Both the position numbers and the translations under genes were made by a program. Under the pieces are notes generated by a model. The model searched no databases and was not told the DNA's origin. It worked only from the letters and a program-made list of their open reading frames with translations. From Xiphydria camelus (lineage: Eukaryota > Arthropoda > Insecta > Hymenoptera > Xiphydriidae), in contig OY783192.1 of NCBI GenBank assembly GCA_963678675.1, forward strand, positions 20,597,674-20,661,673: a stretch of DNA of 64,000 bases. The letters run 5' to 3'. Every line of letters starts with the position of its first letter. Within the stretch, counting starts at the first letter, position 1. This document shows, one piece after another, positions 54,200 through 64,000 of the stretch.

Positions 54200-54799
54200 T
54201 CCAGGCAAAGTGAATAGGGCAAAGCGAATAGCGTTATGTGGTTTTCAGATTGTGTATAAGTATAAAAGAAAGACTAGTCAAAGAAATTGGGAGTTAGCGG
54301 CTATGAGAAGAGTTCTAGGTGAATGGAATGCAAACAGTTCAATTAAATCTGTTACAGAAAAGTATAATATTCCATATGCAGCATTATGCATCAAGTCTAA
54401 ATCTTGTAGTAAGCGACAGGAAAAAGTGGTTTTTCATAAAAGTGGTTTGATTTTTATCAAGGTTGTTATTGAGGGTTTTTTTGAAGTGCTAAGTCCGCTA
54501 TACTACTAAATCTTATGTACCATATTGTTTCCGCCATTTTGAATTAAAAAATTCCGACCGTATATTTGAAATCAATGGCCTCAAAAACCACTAGAAAATG
54601 AATCTCATAAAAATCATGCGCTTTTACGAGTTTCAATTCATCATATTGGGTTTGCAACCTTGAGTTTTGAAGTTCCAATCTCAAATTCGGAATCAGTAAG
54701 TCTAAAACTCCTGGATAATGATTTTCGTAATTAATAAATCATTGGAAATCCCTCGTATTCAAACGATTGAAGAAAAAAAATGTATTCACTTTGCCCGGG
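54200..54799 (+). mobile_element. Second pogo-like element, 600 bp, internally deleted
   Basis: TCCAGGCAAAGTGAATA at the left and TATTCACTTTGCCCGGG at the right are near-complementary ends, flanked by TA (54198-54199 and 54800-54801). The 5' part encodes an HTH domain; the rest is a deletion remnant with AAAATGGCGG-like pieces and no DDE domain. Confidence 0.7.
54210..54509 (+). pseudogene. pogo-like transposase N-terminus (HTH_psq)
   Basis: From about residue 17 it reads YKRKTSQRNWELAAMRRVLG, EWNANSSIKSVTEKYNIPYA, ALCIKSKS. This is the Pipsqueak-type helix-turn-helix that begins pogo/Tigger transposases: 'Y.RKT....W...AM..A......G.S...A...Y.IP..TL..R.K'. It would bind the element's terminal repeats. 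The first 15 residues overlap the terminal repeat, and the frame after residue 65 is no longer similar to the family. The central CENP-B and DDE parts are missing. Confidence 0.7.
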
Positions 54800-54801
54800 T
54801 A

Positions 54802-56221
54802 CCAGGTGCAAAGAAGGATTTTCTTTTTATATATGCAGTATATTAGCAAACGTTAGTAGTTAATGAGCTCTCAATTCTGAATGAGATAGCAACGAATTTC
54901 ACCATAAAGAGAATATTAATCAAATACATCAAAATTAATGATTGTATGCGTTGAATCGTTTTCTTTCCGCATTACGCGGTATATTTCCAACTTAAGCCGT
55001 TATATACGAAGCATGCAGGGAAGATTTCTCATGGAACGTCACATGTAGAAGACAGCGGTATGCTGGAAGAACGTGTAACCAGTATTTACGTTACACAAAC
55101 ATTCGAATACCCGAGAACTTCCCAGCGTCGCAGATACGATTCTCCACGAGGCAAGCATGTGAGTTCCGTACGTAGGAGCAGGCGTCTGTATCTCACGCAC
55201 GACTCTTCCTTTCCTTTCTCAACCTAATCCATGCTATTTTGTTCAGAGCACAGAACAGAGCTTATCTCACGCCGGAACTGAGAACGCGACGCGACTGGAA
55301 GTGCGGAGCTTTAAAAGTAAGGAGGTGTGCGCGGGGGTGCAGCGGATCTTACCTTATTTCTATGTCTCGTTCAAAAGCGTAAGGGTAATTACAAATCGAA
55401 ATAAAACTCACGCGACATCTAGCGTACCGCGCACACCGTGGGATAAGTATACTGTGACGTCCCTTAATCGTGTTTCTCCCTTGTCTCTTCTCATCCGTAC
55501 GGAGGAACTCAAACCCGGATGAATCGTCAGAGTCCAACGCAAGTTACGGACTAGAAGAGGGGGGAGGCCCACCTCCTATCACCAACGCCGCCTGGGACAG
55601 GAGATACAGGACCTCGCATTTCAGGTCGGCGAGATTGAGGCAATTCTGCGGCCGACAATTCGCGTCCATTCTCTACCCTCGGTTTGCTGAGAATCCTCGC
55701 CGTTCGCGGCATCGCACCCTCCGTTCAATTAACGAGACGCGCGACCTCCCCTCGCACCCAACCCCTACCGCCACCCTCTCACGCTCGTTCTCGTCTTCTC
55801 TCCCGACCACAGCAGGGCGAAGCTCCTTTTTTTTTTAATTTTCTACCGACGCCCGGAGGATCGTCCCACATTTAGAGCAAACCCCGTTTATTATATACCC
55901 CCGATTGCCATTTACTTTAACTCGAGCCGATTACTTCTCGTCCGCCGTCCGTACGATGATTCACCGAGAACATAATCGCGGTGATATTATAGAACTCGTC
56001 GAAGGTTCCTTCATCTACATGTGGTAACATTTTCATTAGTATGGGGACATAAGAATTTTTTCTAGAAACAAGTCGTTACAAACAATCATACGACACTTTT
56101 AGATCGACAACCAATAGCGTATAGTTCAGTGTACTACGGTATATCGCCATATGTGTCCCATTCTCGAAAACAATCGATATAGTACTATGATTTAACGACG
56201 CTTACTTCTTGTATCCGACAA
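54802..56221. other. Non-coding stretch, partly GC-rich
   Basis: 55200-55900 is GC-richer and has discontinuous open frames (for instance QEIQDLAFQVGEIEAILRPT near 55600) that could be decayed gag-like sequence, but no family motif is present. No repeat pair was identified. Confidence 0.3.
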
Positions 56222-56633
56222 CCCCCCCCCCCCCCTTCAAAAAATCGACGATGTATGATAGCACGAATTAATCAAATAGCTCCCTTTCCAAAGTAATCAT
56301 GTAACAACTTACCAATCACCAAAGATAATGAAAAAATTATGATAAAAAAGTAATGAAATCATTACCGCCGAATTAATAAAAGCAAGTGTGTTGTCAAGGT
56401 TTGTTGAGCTAATGAGAGAAATCCCCTTCTGTGCACAAACATGAGGGTCTACTGTGTTGCTTAAATAGTTAGTAAAAAGAGTATTTTTGATAATGATTTC
56501 ATTACTTTTTTATCATAATTTTTTCATTATCTTTGGTGATTCGTAAGTTGTTACATGATTACTTTGGAAAGGGAGCTATTTTATTAATTCGTGCTATCAT
56601 ACATCGTCGATGTTTTGAAGGGGGGGGGGGGGG
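56222..56633. repeat. C/G-tract-ended foldback element, copy 3, rearranged
   Basis: It begins with 14 C and CTTCAAAAAATCGACGATGT and ends with 14 G. The right arm is partly replaced by a stretch of the palindrome seen at 38055-38582 (GTGCACAAACATGAGGGTCT). The element directly abuts a truncated ~562-bp repeat (56634-56968) at its G run. Confidence 0.8.
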
Positions 56634-56968
56634 CGAGCCTTCGTACACACTTACATGATGTCCCGACCCGAGCAGAACCGCACAGTTACAGGGACCTTGA
56701 AATTTACCGTCGGCTGGGCTTTGTACAAATACCAACTGGTTACGGGTCGTCGCCGCAACGGTAAGTGTACGTGAGTATGAAGGCCGGACGGTGGCGACGC
56801 CAGCAGACCAGTGGCGAAAGCACGAAATGCCAAAACCAAAATCTCGTATTGACTATTGACTATTGAACGCAAAGGCGTTCCAATTCCTGTATAGATACCC
56901 TCGGTTGGAGGGTCGGTCGGACGGTCAGACGGTTTTATTAATTCGATAATCTCGACCGAGATTATTGA
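56634..56968. repeat. Truncated ~562-bp repeat
   Basis: Begins at GCGAGCCTTCGTACAC and runs to the AATCTCGACCGAGATTAT palindrome, same sense as at 52770-53091. Confidence 0.75.
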
Positions 56969-57133
56969 TATGACAAAAATAAAATCCTCAAAAGGTTGCG
57001 AGGGCCGGTTTTGACTTGACCTCCGGAGTGAAACTGGACAGCGAAAGGAGCACAATATAGACCACATCGAAAAGACAGATATGGTAGTAATAGGTACATG
57101 TCATGTAATTTCACAACTGCACTTCTTCCATTT

Positions 57134-57983
57134 AAAGGGTAGGTATAGCCGGATAAGCATGTAAAAACTGCCCCCGCTTGAATTTTTTTCCCATTCAAGT
57201 ACATTGTGTGTTTGTATATGAGTAAGCTCTCCCTAAATTTTTAGATCAAAATATTCATTTAATCAAAAGTTATCGTCAAAAAACCGAAAAACGAAAATAT
57301 TTTTTATCTCGAAAACTACTCGACCGATTTCGCACAGCAAAATATATGTTATGTATCATCAGGTAGCTAAATTATGAAAAAAGTTTTGGATTGTTTTGTC
57401 CATAAATAAAGAAAAACAAGTTCGAATTTTTCAATAATTTTTATTTTGCATATAAAAAATAACACCTCCGCCGGTTTTTTTATATAGATTCTAGCATGAT
57501 TAAACTATGATATATAATTTTTACAAGATGATTGGTGTGGGACAACAAGTCGAAATAAATTAATGAAAATTATACATCTTTGCTTCCGCCGTTTCCCTAA
57601 TGGAATAGATAGCGGGAAACGGCGGAAGCATAGTTGTAGACCTATTAATTCGAAATTTTACTGTACAAAAATAATAGTATTTACTTACAATTAATTATTA
57701 CTAACGAGAATACAATTTACCACATCTAATATATGTACATATAAATCGAAATTAAATGAAATTAAATGAAACTGACATAGAAGCTTCGTTTTAATCTTCA
57801 TCGCTTTCGTGATTTATTGTGGGTTCAATATTTTCTTTTTGAAATAGTTTGCTTAGTGTTTCTGCAAGTTTAATAACCTTTGTTTGATATCGCGCAAATG
57901 ACAAATAATAAATAATTGAAGCTAAATGGGAACAACAACCGACCGTCCTTTTGCCGTTTGCACACTCGCATGTGTATAGTCGG
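57134..57983 (-). mobile_element. DDE/SWIM transposon, copy 3, truncated
   Basis: The left end AAAGGGTAGG..AGCCGGATAAG, then CATGTAAAAACTGCCCCCGC, resembles the end of copy 1 (AAAGGGCCTAGCGGAATAAG, CATGTG...CTGCCCCCA). It is preceded by TT, giving TTAAAGGG. A ~640-bp inverted-repeat-like region leads into a SWIM fragment in minus orientation, which is cut by the next element at 57984. Confidence 0.6.
57791..57983 (-). pseudogene. SWIM zinc-finger fragment of DDE/SWIM copy 3
   Basis: Minus strand: LYTCECANGKRTVGCCSHLA, SIIYYLSFARYQ, VIKLAETLSKLF, ending NHESDED and a stop. It is close to the C-terminus of copy 1 (CECANGRRTVGCCSHIAAI ... DENSDED), with all zinc ligands (C, C, C, H). Truncated upstream by an inverted-repeat element. 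Confidence 0.8.
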
Positions 57984-59935
57984 AGAGCCAGAGCCAAAAA
58001 AGGTCTCTGAATTTAATAAGCCCAGTTTTTTTATAGTTTATTACAGTGGTTGTGTAGACAAACATACTGCGGTCAGTCAAGCGAAAGCTGGGGCATATGT
58101 CTCAGGGACGCTATCAAAGTTGTCGTTCCTGCCGGGGTAATAATTTGAATTTAATAAGGTTGAAAATCGGTATACAACTTGTATATTGCATATAAATAAA
58201 GGTTACGAAGTCAGTCAGCTGAATGTGGGGGCGGAGCTGGTCAGTCAGCAAAAAAAGAAATGTAAATTTCGCGCGCGCTCGGCGTTGCAGGCGATTTCAA
58301 ATCAGAGTATAGGAAAGAGCGCAGGTATACTCGTAGGGGGGGTAAGAGACAATAGCTCGGGGTCTGTTCCGTCGCACCGAGCGTACATAGGTTGTAAATA
58401 TCACGGACAATTCGTTAACAGCCATCTCCCGCAGTGCCCGCTTTGACCGGTACCGTCATAAAAGTGATCCGAGCCGGCTAAAGGAGAGGAGTTTCCGATG
58501 CCGCCGATGAACAATTGGGGAATTTTGATACTTAGTTTTTCCATTTCGCCAGCGTCATCGACATCCCTCCTCTGGCCGATCAGGGCGCGTCGCGTCACGT
58601 TAGCCCACGCTATCCCTTCCATTGGGCTACGATACGAATATATAAATTATTATTTAACGAACTAGATTCAATAGGCTATTAATTAATTATAATATAATAA
58701 TATTGAAAATGTATTATATATGTACAGAATAGACATTACAAATAATATTTTAATAACTCATTCATTATCAAATTCTGCCTCCGAATCATCAAATTCGTTG
58801 ATTTCGCTTAAACGTCAACAACGCAACTTCTTACTTCAATAGGTGTTCAAGTCACATCGATAATAAGTACGAAATAAACTATTTTGAGCATGCACAAAAT
58901 GTTTATATTGAATTGTATCTTACCTTAACTCTTGTCTATACTTTTTACTTAAAGCCATAAACTTTCTGTAGCAAACTACATGGTAGCACTCAATTTGTCC
59001 TGGATTCGACGGCAAAGATATATTGTCATACGTTAAATTATATTTTGCACGAATTCGTAAAATTGCTTTACAATTTGTTAAAGTCTTCTCTGTAAATGAT
59101 ATTAATAGCTGATGCTTCTTGAGGCAGAATACACAAATTTTGTTCATTTTGAAACGAAACACATGCGTCACTCACTACGGTTTAACCATTGTTCAATACA
59201 ACACGAATTGAGACACGACACTTGATGGTTGATGGTACATTGAAGGACACGCTTTTAGCCCCGATTTATATATTCGCATCGTAGCCCAATGGAAGGGATA
59301 GCGTGGGCTAACGTGACGCGACGCGACGCACCCTGATCGGCCAGGGGAAGGATGTCGATGACGCTGGCGAAATGGAAAAACTAAGTATCAAAATTCCCCA
59401 ATTGTTCATCGTCTGCATCGGACATTCCTCTCCTTTAGCCGGCTCGGATCACTTTTATGACGGTACCGGTCAAAGCGGGTACTGCGGGAGATGGCTGTTA
59501 ACGAATTGTCCATGATATTTACGACCTATGTGTACGCTCGGTGCGACGGAACAGACCCCGAGCTATTGTCTCTTACCCCCCCTACGAGTATACCTGCGCT
59601 CTTTTCTATACTCTGATTTGAAATCGCCTGCAACGCCGAGCGCGCGCGAAATTAACATTTCTTTTTTTGCTGACTGACCAGCTCCGCCCCCACATTCAGC
59701 TGACTGACTTCGTAACCTTTATTTATATGCAATATACAAGTTGTATACCGATTTTCAACCTTATTAAATTCAAATTATTACCCCGGCAGGAACGACAACT
59801 TTGATAGCGTCCCAGAGACATATGCCCCAGCTTTCGCTTGACTGACCGCAGTATGTTTGTCTACACAACCACTGTAATAAACTATAAAAAAAACTGGGCT
59901 TATTAAATTCAGAGACCTTTTTTGGCTCTGGCTCT
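57984..59935 (-). mobile_element. 1.95-kb element with ~670-bp terminal inverted repeats
   Basis: AGAGCCAGAGCCAAAAAAGG at 57984 and its complement at 59935 start arms of about 665 bp (57984-58648, 59263-59935), aligned almost throughout by eye. The 614-bp centre contains a short zinc-finger-like frame. The insertion broke the SWIM frame of copy 3. No clear target duplication. Such long repeats suggest MULE-like or foldback elements, but no superfamily can be assigned. Confidence 0.82.
58920..59171 (-). CDS. Small Cys/His protein, likely first exon of a transposon gene
   Basis: Minus strand, 83 residues with no internal break: NKICVFCLKKHQLLISFTEK, then LRIRAKYNLTYDNISLPSNP and ECYHVVCYRKFMALSKKYRQ. 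The C-x2-C near the start and the H-x3-C followed by Y.KF.AL near the end could form one zinc finger. A similar 'C..C......F......L......Y.......GYH..CYR.FTAL' domain begins many arthropod transposon-related proteins (recall only). The ending (RQELR then a stop at 58920) is close to a possible donor, so the gene may have lost later exons. It is the only frame in this element. Confidence 0.45.
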   Translation of the reverse strand: MTHVFRFKMNKICVFCLKKHQLLISFTEKTLTNCKAILRIRAKYNLTYDNISLPSNPGQIECYHVVCYRKFMALSKKYRQELR

Positions 59936-59992
59936 TGGATATAAGATCCCGGAATGGCCGATAGAATTAGCCCCTTCAGACCTGGCGTACAT

Positions 59993-61641
59993 CTGTATGT
60001 ACACCCGAGAGCACGGAATCTGTCGCTGGTGACTTTCTTTAAACGTTATTTTTAAACGTACTAACCAATGAACAATTAATTCTCATGCGCTCATTAGCTA
60101 CGGTGGCGCCTACTGTCGTTAATGAAAGCATGAAAATTAATTGTTCATTGGTTAGTACGTTTAAAAATAACGTTTAAAAAAGTCACCAATAGGTGCCCAT
60201 ACACACAGAGGTCGAACTGTCGGTTTGGAACGGCAGTTCGAACCGTCGGGTCGATCCGTCGGTTTTAACCGTCGTCGTCCACTAACGCAGAATAGAAACC
60301 CGCGGGTAAAACTGACAGGCCGGCCGGCCGCAAAACTGCAGATCGACCCGTAGTGTCGACCGACAGTAGACGGGCTGAGAAAATCGATTTTGTTGCGCTT
60401 GTACTTTATAAGTGTACGATTTTAATTCTTCTTTTTTTAAAATACTCGGAAAAATATATAGAACAAATGTGACATAAAGCCAAAGTTTGCTTTTTAATTT
60501 TTAATAAAAATGTATTTTTTGTACGGCTTTTTCTTTAAATATCTCGAAAACTATTGACAAGTTATCGAGACATGCTCCGGAAAAAATTTAGAGAATTTCA
60601 AGATGAAACGATTGGTTTCTATCTCATTTTGTTACGATGAATAGTTCTCGAGATATTGAATTTTATATATAAATACGCGCCGTAGCGCCCGCGCACTCTT
60701 GTAAACAAATGCCTCTAACTTCACTAAAAATTGGTATTTTTCGATGATTTTTGTTTTGTTTTAAAAGTAATGAAATATTGCAATCATCAGAAACAAAAAT
60801 TTGTCAATTTTTTCGGTTTTACGCCAGAGCATCAAAAGTGCATTTACACGTTTTAATAGCGAAAAAGGTTTTTTTCGTAGAAAATTCAATGTACTCCTTT
60901 TTTAAATACTCACTTGATATAAACATAATTTTCAAAATTATTAGTTTACCAAAATAATTGAGTATTGCTTCGTTTCGGAGTCGAGAAGCTCGAGTTTCCC
61001 GCAGGTGCGACAAGGATAACGCGACGTGAGTTCATGCGTCAGAGAGATAATCTCAATCTCGTATAGAATGAAATCGTTGAAAATAGCAATTAAACCTCGG
61101 TTTTTTATAACTTTTACTAATTTTAGTTATAATACTAATCAACAGAAAAATTACGTTCAAGTTGGACACAAAACGTGACAGATGAAAAAAAAAAAAAATG
61201 TTGGAAGATTTAATAATTTATTTTACTATTTTTTAAAGAATTAAGGCTTTATAAAATTGCAAGAGGTTATTAAAAGTAATGAATTATATCTAAGGATATT
61301 CTGAAATTAATAATCTTCATCATCGTTTTGCATGAGAGAGACCGGTGAATTACTATTACATACTTCTACCCTGTAATAATAATTATATTTTCATGTTCAA
61401 TATCGGTAGCGGTACGAACCGACGTTCCGTCTGTCGTGCTAAAACGCATGTTAGTGGACGGCGGCAGTTTTTCCCGTCGGTCTGGACTGACGGGTCAGCC
61501 TGACGGTTCGATCTTGCGCGTCGCGCGCCCACTAACTGAAAGGTAAAACTGCCGGTTCGAACCGCGCCGTTCCAAACCGACAGTTCGACCTCTGTGTGTA
61601 TGGGCACCTAATGACAGATTTCGTGCTCTCGGATGTACATA
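59993..61641. repeat. Nested foldbacks: outer arms, 1.4-kb element and inner hairpin
   Basis: TGTACACCCGAGAGCACGGA (59996) and its complement at about 61618-61641 are the outermost arms. Inside, 60190-61610 has complementary ends AGGTGCCCATACACACAGAG, then GTCGAACTGTCGGTTTGGAA. Between the outer left arm and this element sits a hairpin of its own (60028-60187: GGTGACTTTCTTTAAACG and complement). The core 60380-61380 is AT-rich, with no protein and an A-run at 61187. Confidence 0.75.
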
Positions 61642-61984
61642 GTTTTAGTTACACATAAATTTATTTGTTTTATTAAAATAATCTACATAGTCCTTATGTA
61701 CATCTTAGTGCACATGTTCTCTACCCACTAAAGCATTTTTGGTACAATCTGGTGGCAAATGGTTGAACTAGCCCTTCTTAAGTTTCATCAGACGCAGATC
61801 GTATAGGTTAGATGTAACACTCTTATAAGTCGTGGTCTATTTCTCTAGAAAAAAACAGTTAATCGGCAATCGAGCGAGTATTTGTTACTACTTACACCTT
61901 TATAAATATGCTAGAATGTTTATAATCTAAATACAACGTTTCTGCTTTTATCAAATCGGTGTAAAATTAGATGTACACATATAC
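61642..61984. other. Spacer without recognised features
   Basis: AT-rich, no coding frame, repeat or RNA recognised. Confidence 0.35.
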
Positions 61985-63221
61985 CGTATGTCTCATCCCA
62001 GACGCATCACTATTAATTTTCCGTGATATTTGACTTCGGTAGTTGTTGGGTCGGTGCTCTAGTCATTTAGTTAGAGTTGGCTTCGGGAGAGTGCGCTGCG
62101 GTCTTACGAACCGAGCGAAAAGAGTCAAACGTCTGATCTCCCGGTAGCTGTCAATTCGAGAGATCGAAGCATCTAACTTCGAAATCGTTAATTTGTAAAT
62201 AATGATGAATAATATGTAGAAGTAATAAGAAATAATCATTCGGGTGTCTTCGATGAGATTCCCCAAGTGTTTAAAAATCGGTGTCCGATTTTTGCCAATA
62301 ACTGTTGCTTCAACTTCCACTGATATTAAGTATTACTGCACGACGAGTAAGTTGGAAGATTTTCATGAAGACTCACGGTTTTCTAACATGTCATCTTCTA
62401 CAGGTGCAACCGAAGAGGATCTAACTCGTGTCCTATCCGTAAAAAGATGAATCGGTGGACATCGAACAATGTCTGGTTTGTCACCGAGCACCTATCACCC
62501 ATGGTATATTAATTGCTATACGCGCTTCCCGTTTCAACTATTCCAGCGTTAAATAACTTTTGCTTCTTTCAAGATAATAACCTTTTATAAACTGTTCGTG
62601 GTAGCAGGCAGCGATCGATAATTGCGACTAGCCGTAGACAAGTTCGTCTATTAAAACTTAAAGGCAATTCGGTGTGCCGAACTACTACTGCGATGATGTG
62701 TCCGAGCTTGCTGATATTAAACATTGATATTAAACATCGGGCGCTGTAAACTGACTTGCTAGTGTATGCTTTGCAACTAGTACATTATCGCAGGAATGAT
62801 TATGTCTACGATTAGTCTCAATCATTGATCGCTGCCCCATTCGATGAACAATTCGTGGAAGGTAAACAGCTTGAAAGAAGTGAAAGTTATTTAAAGCAGA
62901 AATAGTTGAAACGGAAAGTTTGTATTGCAATGAAAGTACCATGGACGATAGGCGCTCGGTGACAAACTCGAATGATTATTTCTTCACACATTATTCATCA
63001 TTATTTACAAATTAACGATTTCGAGGTTAGATGCTTCGATCTCTCGAATTGACAGCTACCGGGAGATCAGACGTTTGACAGTTTTCCCTCGGCTCGTAAG
63101 ACCGCAGCGCACTCTCCCGAAGCCAACTCTAACTAAATGACTAGAGCACCGACTCAACCACTACCGAAGTCAAATGTCAGGGAAATTTAAAAGTGATGCG
63201 TCTCTGGGATGAGACATACGT
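61985..63221. mobile_element. Diverged relative of the CAGTATGTCC foldback, 1.24 kb
   Basis: CCGTATGTCTCATCCCAGA.GC and its complement (ending GATGAGACATACG) are the termini, with TA next to each. Arms of about 260 bp share AGTTAGAGTTGGCTTC, AGCTGTCAATTCG.GAGATCG and GCTTCGATCTC blocks with the elements at 3475 and 12499. The core has two further inverted pairs (GTTTGTCACCGAGC.CCTATC at 62479 with complement at 62968; CGTTTCAACTATT at 62530 with complement at 62915). Non-coding. Confidence 0.75.
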
Positions 63222-64000
63222 TACATGTACATTTTGAAATAAATATACAATCCGTTCCCCTCAATACACGCCAGCGTAGCACATTGCATGTCGGTTGGCG
63301 CTATCGGATCCAAGATGGTTCCCTAAAATTCGGTGACAATGCCGACAGCCCAGGCACGAACCAAATAGCCAGGGCACGAACCAAATAGACGTTTCAGTCC
63401 GAAAAACATCGGTCATCTCAATAGTGATGAATGTGACAGATGCTCTGACAGATAGTTTGATAATCGTTTGTATTTTTTTCGAATAATCAAGATAGTGAAC
63501 GGAAGCAGTGCCATTTTTTTCTGGTTGTGCATAAAGAGCAGGAAAGGAGACATCAGTATCTCAGAAGAAGTGCCATCAGATAAGTTACTTCCTAATTGAC
63601 CAATTTAACCTAATTTTGATCACGTATATAAAGAAGAAATACTTTGTGGACATTCTATTTTTTGTTTTCAGCGTCATGCGAGAACGGGAGGAAGCAATGG
63701 ATTAGTCAATACATTTGATTTTTGTTCACTATCAACAAACAACCCGGATAGAAAAGAATTGTGTAGAACTCTGCGGTATAATGCCACGGTAGGAATATCA
63801 GGTTCTACCGACACGACGTGCTTCGGCAAGGTCTGTATCAACGTTAGCGGTATATTGGTGGCACTGTACTAATCCTGTGGCACATTTTTCTATCTGGGAA
63901 AGCATATTATTATGGTAGTACAGCTGTACAGCGTTCCGATAATATACCGTCTTCCTGTACTGACAGTATACATGCATTTTTTACCTCCAATATGCCAGAA
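63222..64000. other. Right-edge stretch without recognised genes
   Basis: A 24-base near-duplication (GGCACGAACCAAATAG at 63353 and 63374) is the only repeat noticed. No credible frame; it may hold flanking or untranslated sequence of a gene outside the window. Confidence 0.3.

Noticed and set aside
55470..55875. 122-codon frame in GC-rich DNA as a gene
   Set aside because: Low-complexity Ser/Arg/Pro composition, no recognised domain, poly-T at its end.

Overview
The window reads as insect nuclear DNA: AT-rich, intron-containing, and packed with class I and class II transposable elements. There is no operon structure and no bacterial gene, CRISPR array or replication origin. Domain types (MADF, THAP, SWIM and PHD next to transposases, a LOA-type LINE, a Helitron) and short (TTAGG)n-like stretches suggest an arthropod, possibly a hymenopteran; the taxon is an inference. 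The only plausible host gene is at the left edge (389-841, minus strand): the last two coding exons of a mitochondrial fission regulator (MTFR)-like gene. A possible second gene or domesticated-element fragment (2505-2671 and 9680-9889) is split by insertions.

1-13 kb: palindromic MITEs, then a three-level nest. An outer inverted-repeat element (3264-9678) holds a TA-flanked Tc1/mariner-type foldback (3475-8882), which holds a nearly full-length LOA-type LINE (3647-8640) with an exact 11-bp target duplication. A 5S-rRNA-like segment lies in the outer element. Next come a ~562-bp tandem repeat, a C/G-tract-ended foldback and an empty copy of the same TA-flanked foldback.

13-27 kb: a decayed minus-strand transposon-type gene (DUF7869-like), a 3.4-kb DDE/SWIM transposon with ~840-890-bp inverted repeats that duplicate the 3' end of its own transposase, several large palindromes, a Harbinger N-terminal fragment and a MADF gene relic.

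27-39 kb: a 3.6-kb inverted-repeat composite containing 12-bp TTGGC arrays and a tRNA-derived SINE; a second decayed DDE/SWIM transposon (31602-35903); a THAP-domain pseudogene; more foldbacks.

39-57 kb: a 1.6-kb repeat present twice, one copy carrying a 1855-bp Helitron at an exactly resolvable A/T site; a P-element-like relic; an LTR-retrotransposon composite (46906-51393) with a tRNA-Trp primer site, in which a jockey-type LINE lacking its reverse-transcriptase core is inserted; two pogo-like elements, one with a PHD finger and one with an HTH_psq domain.

57-64 kb: a third DDE/SWIM copy broken by a 1.95-kb element with ~670-bp inverted repeats, a nested set of foldbacks, and a final relative of the TA-flanked foldback. 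Most reading frames here are broken. The main content is the nesting order, which gives a relative chronology, and several unusual element architectures.
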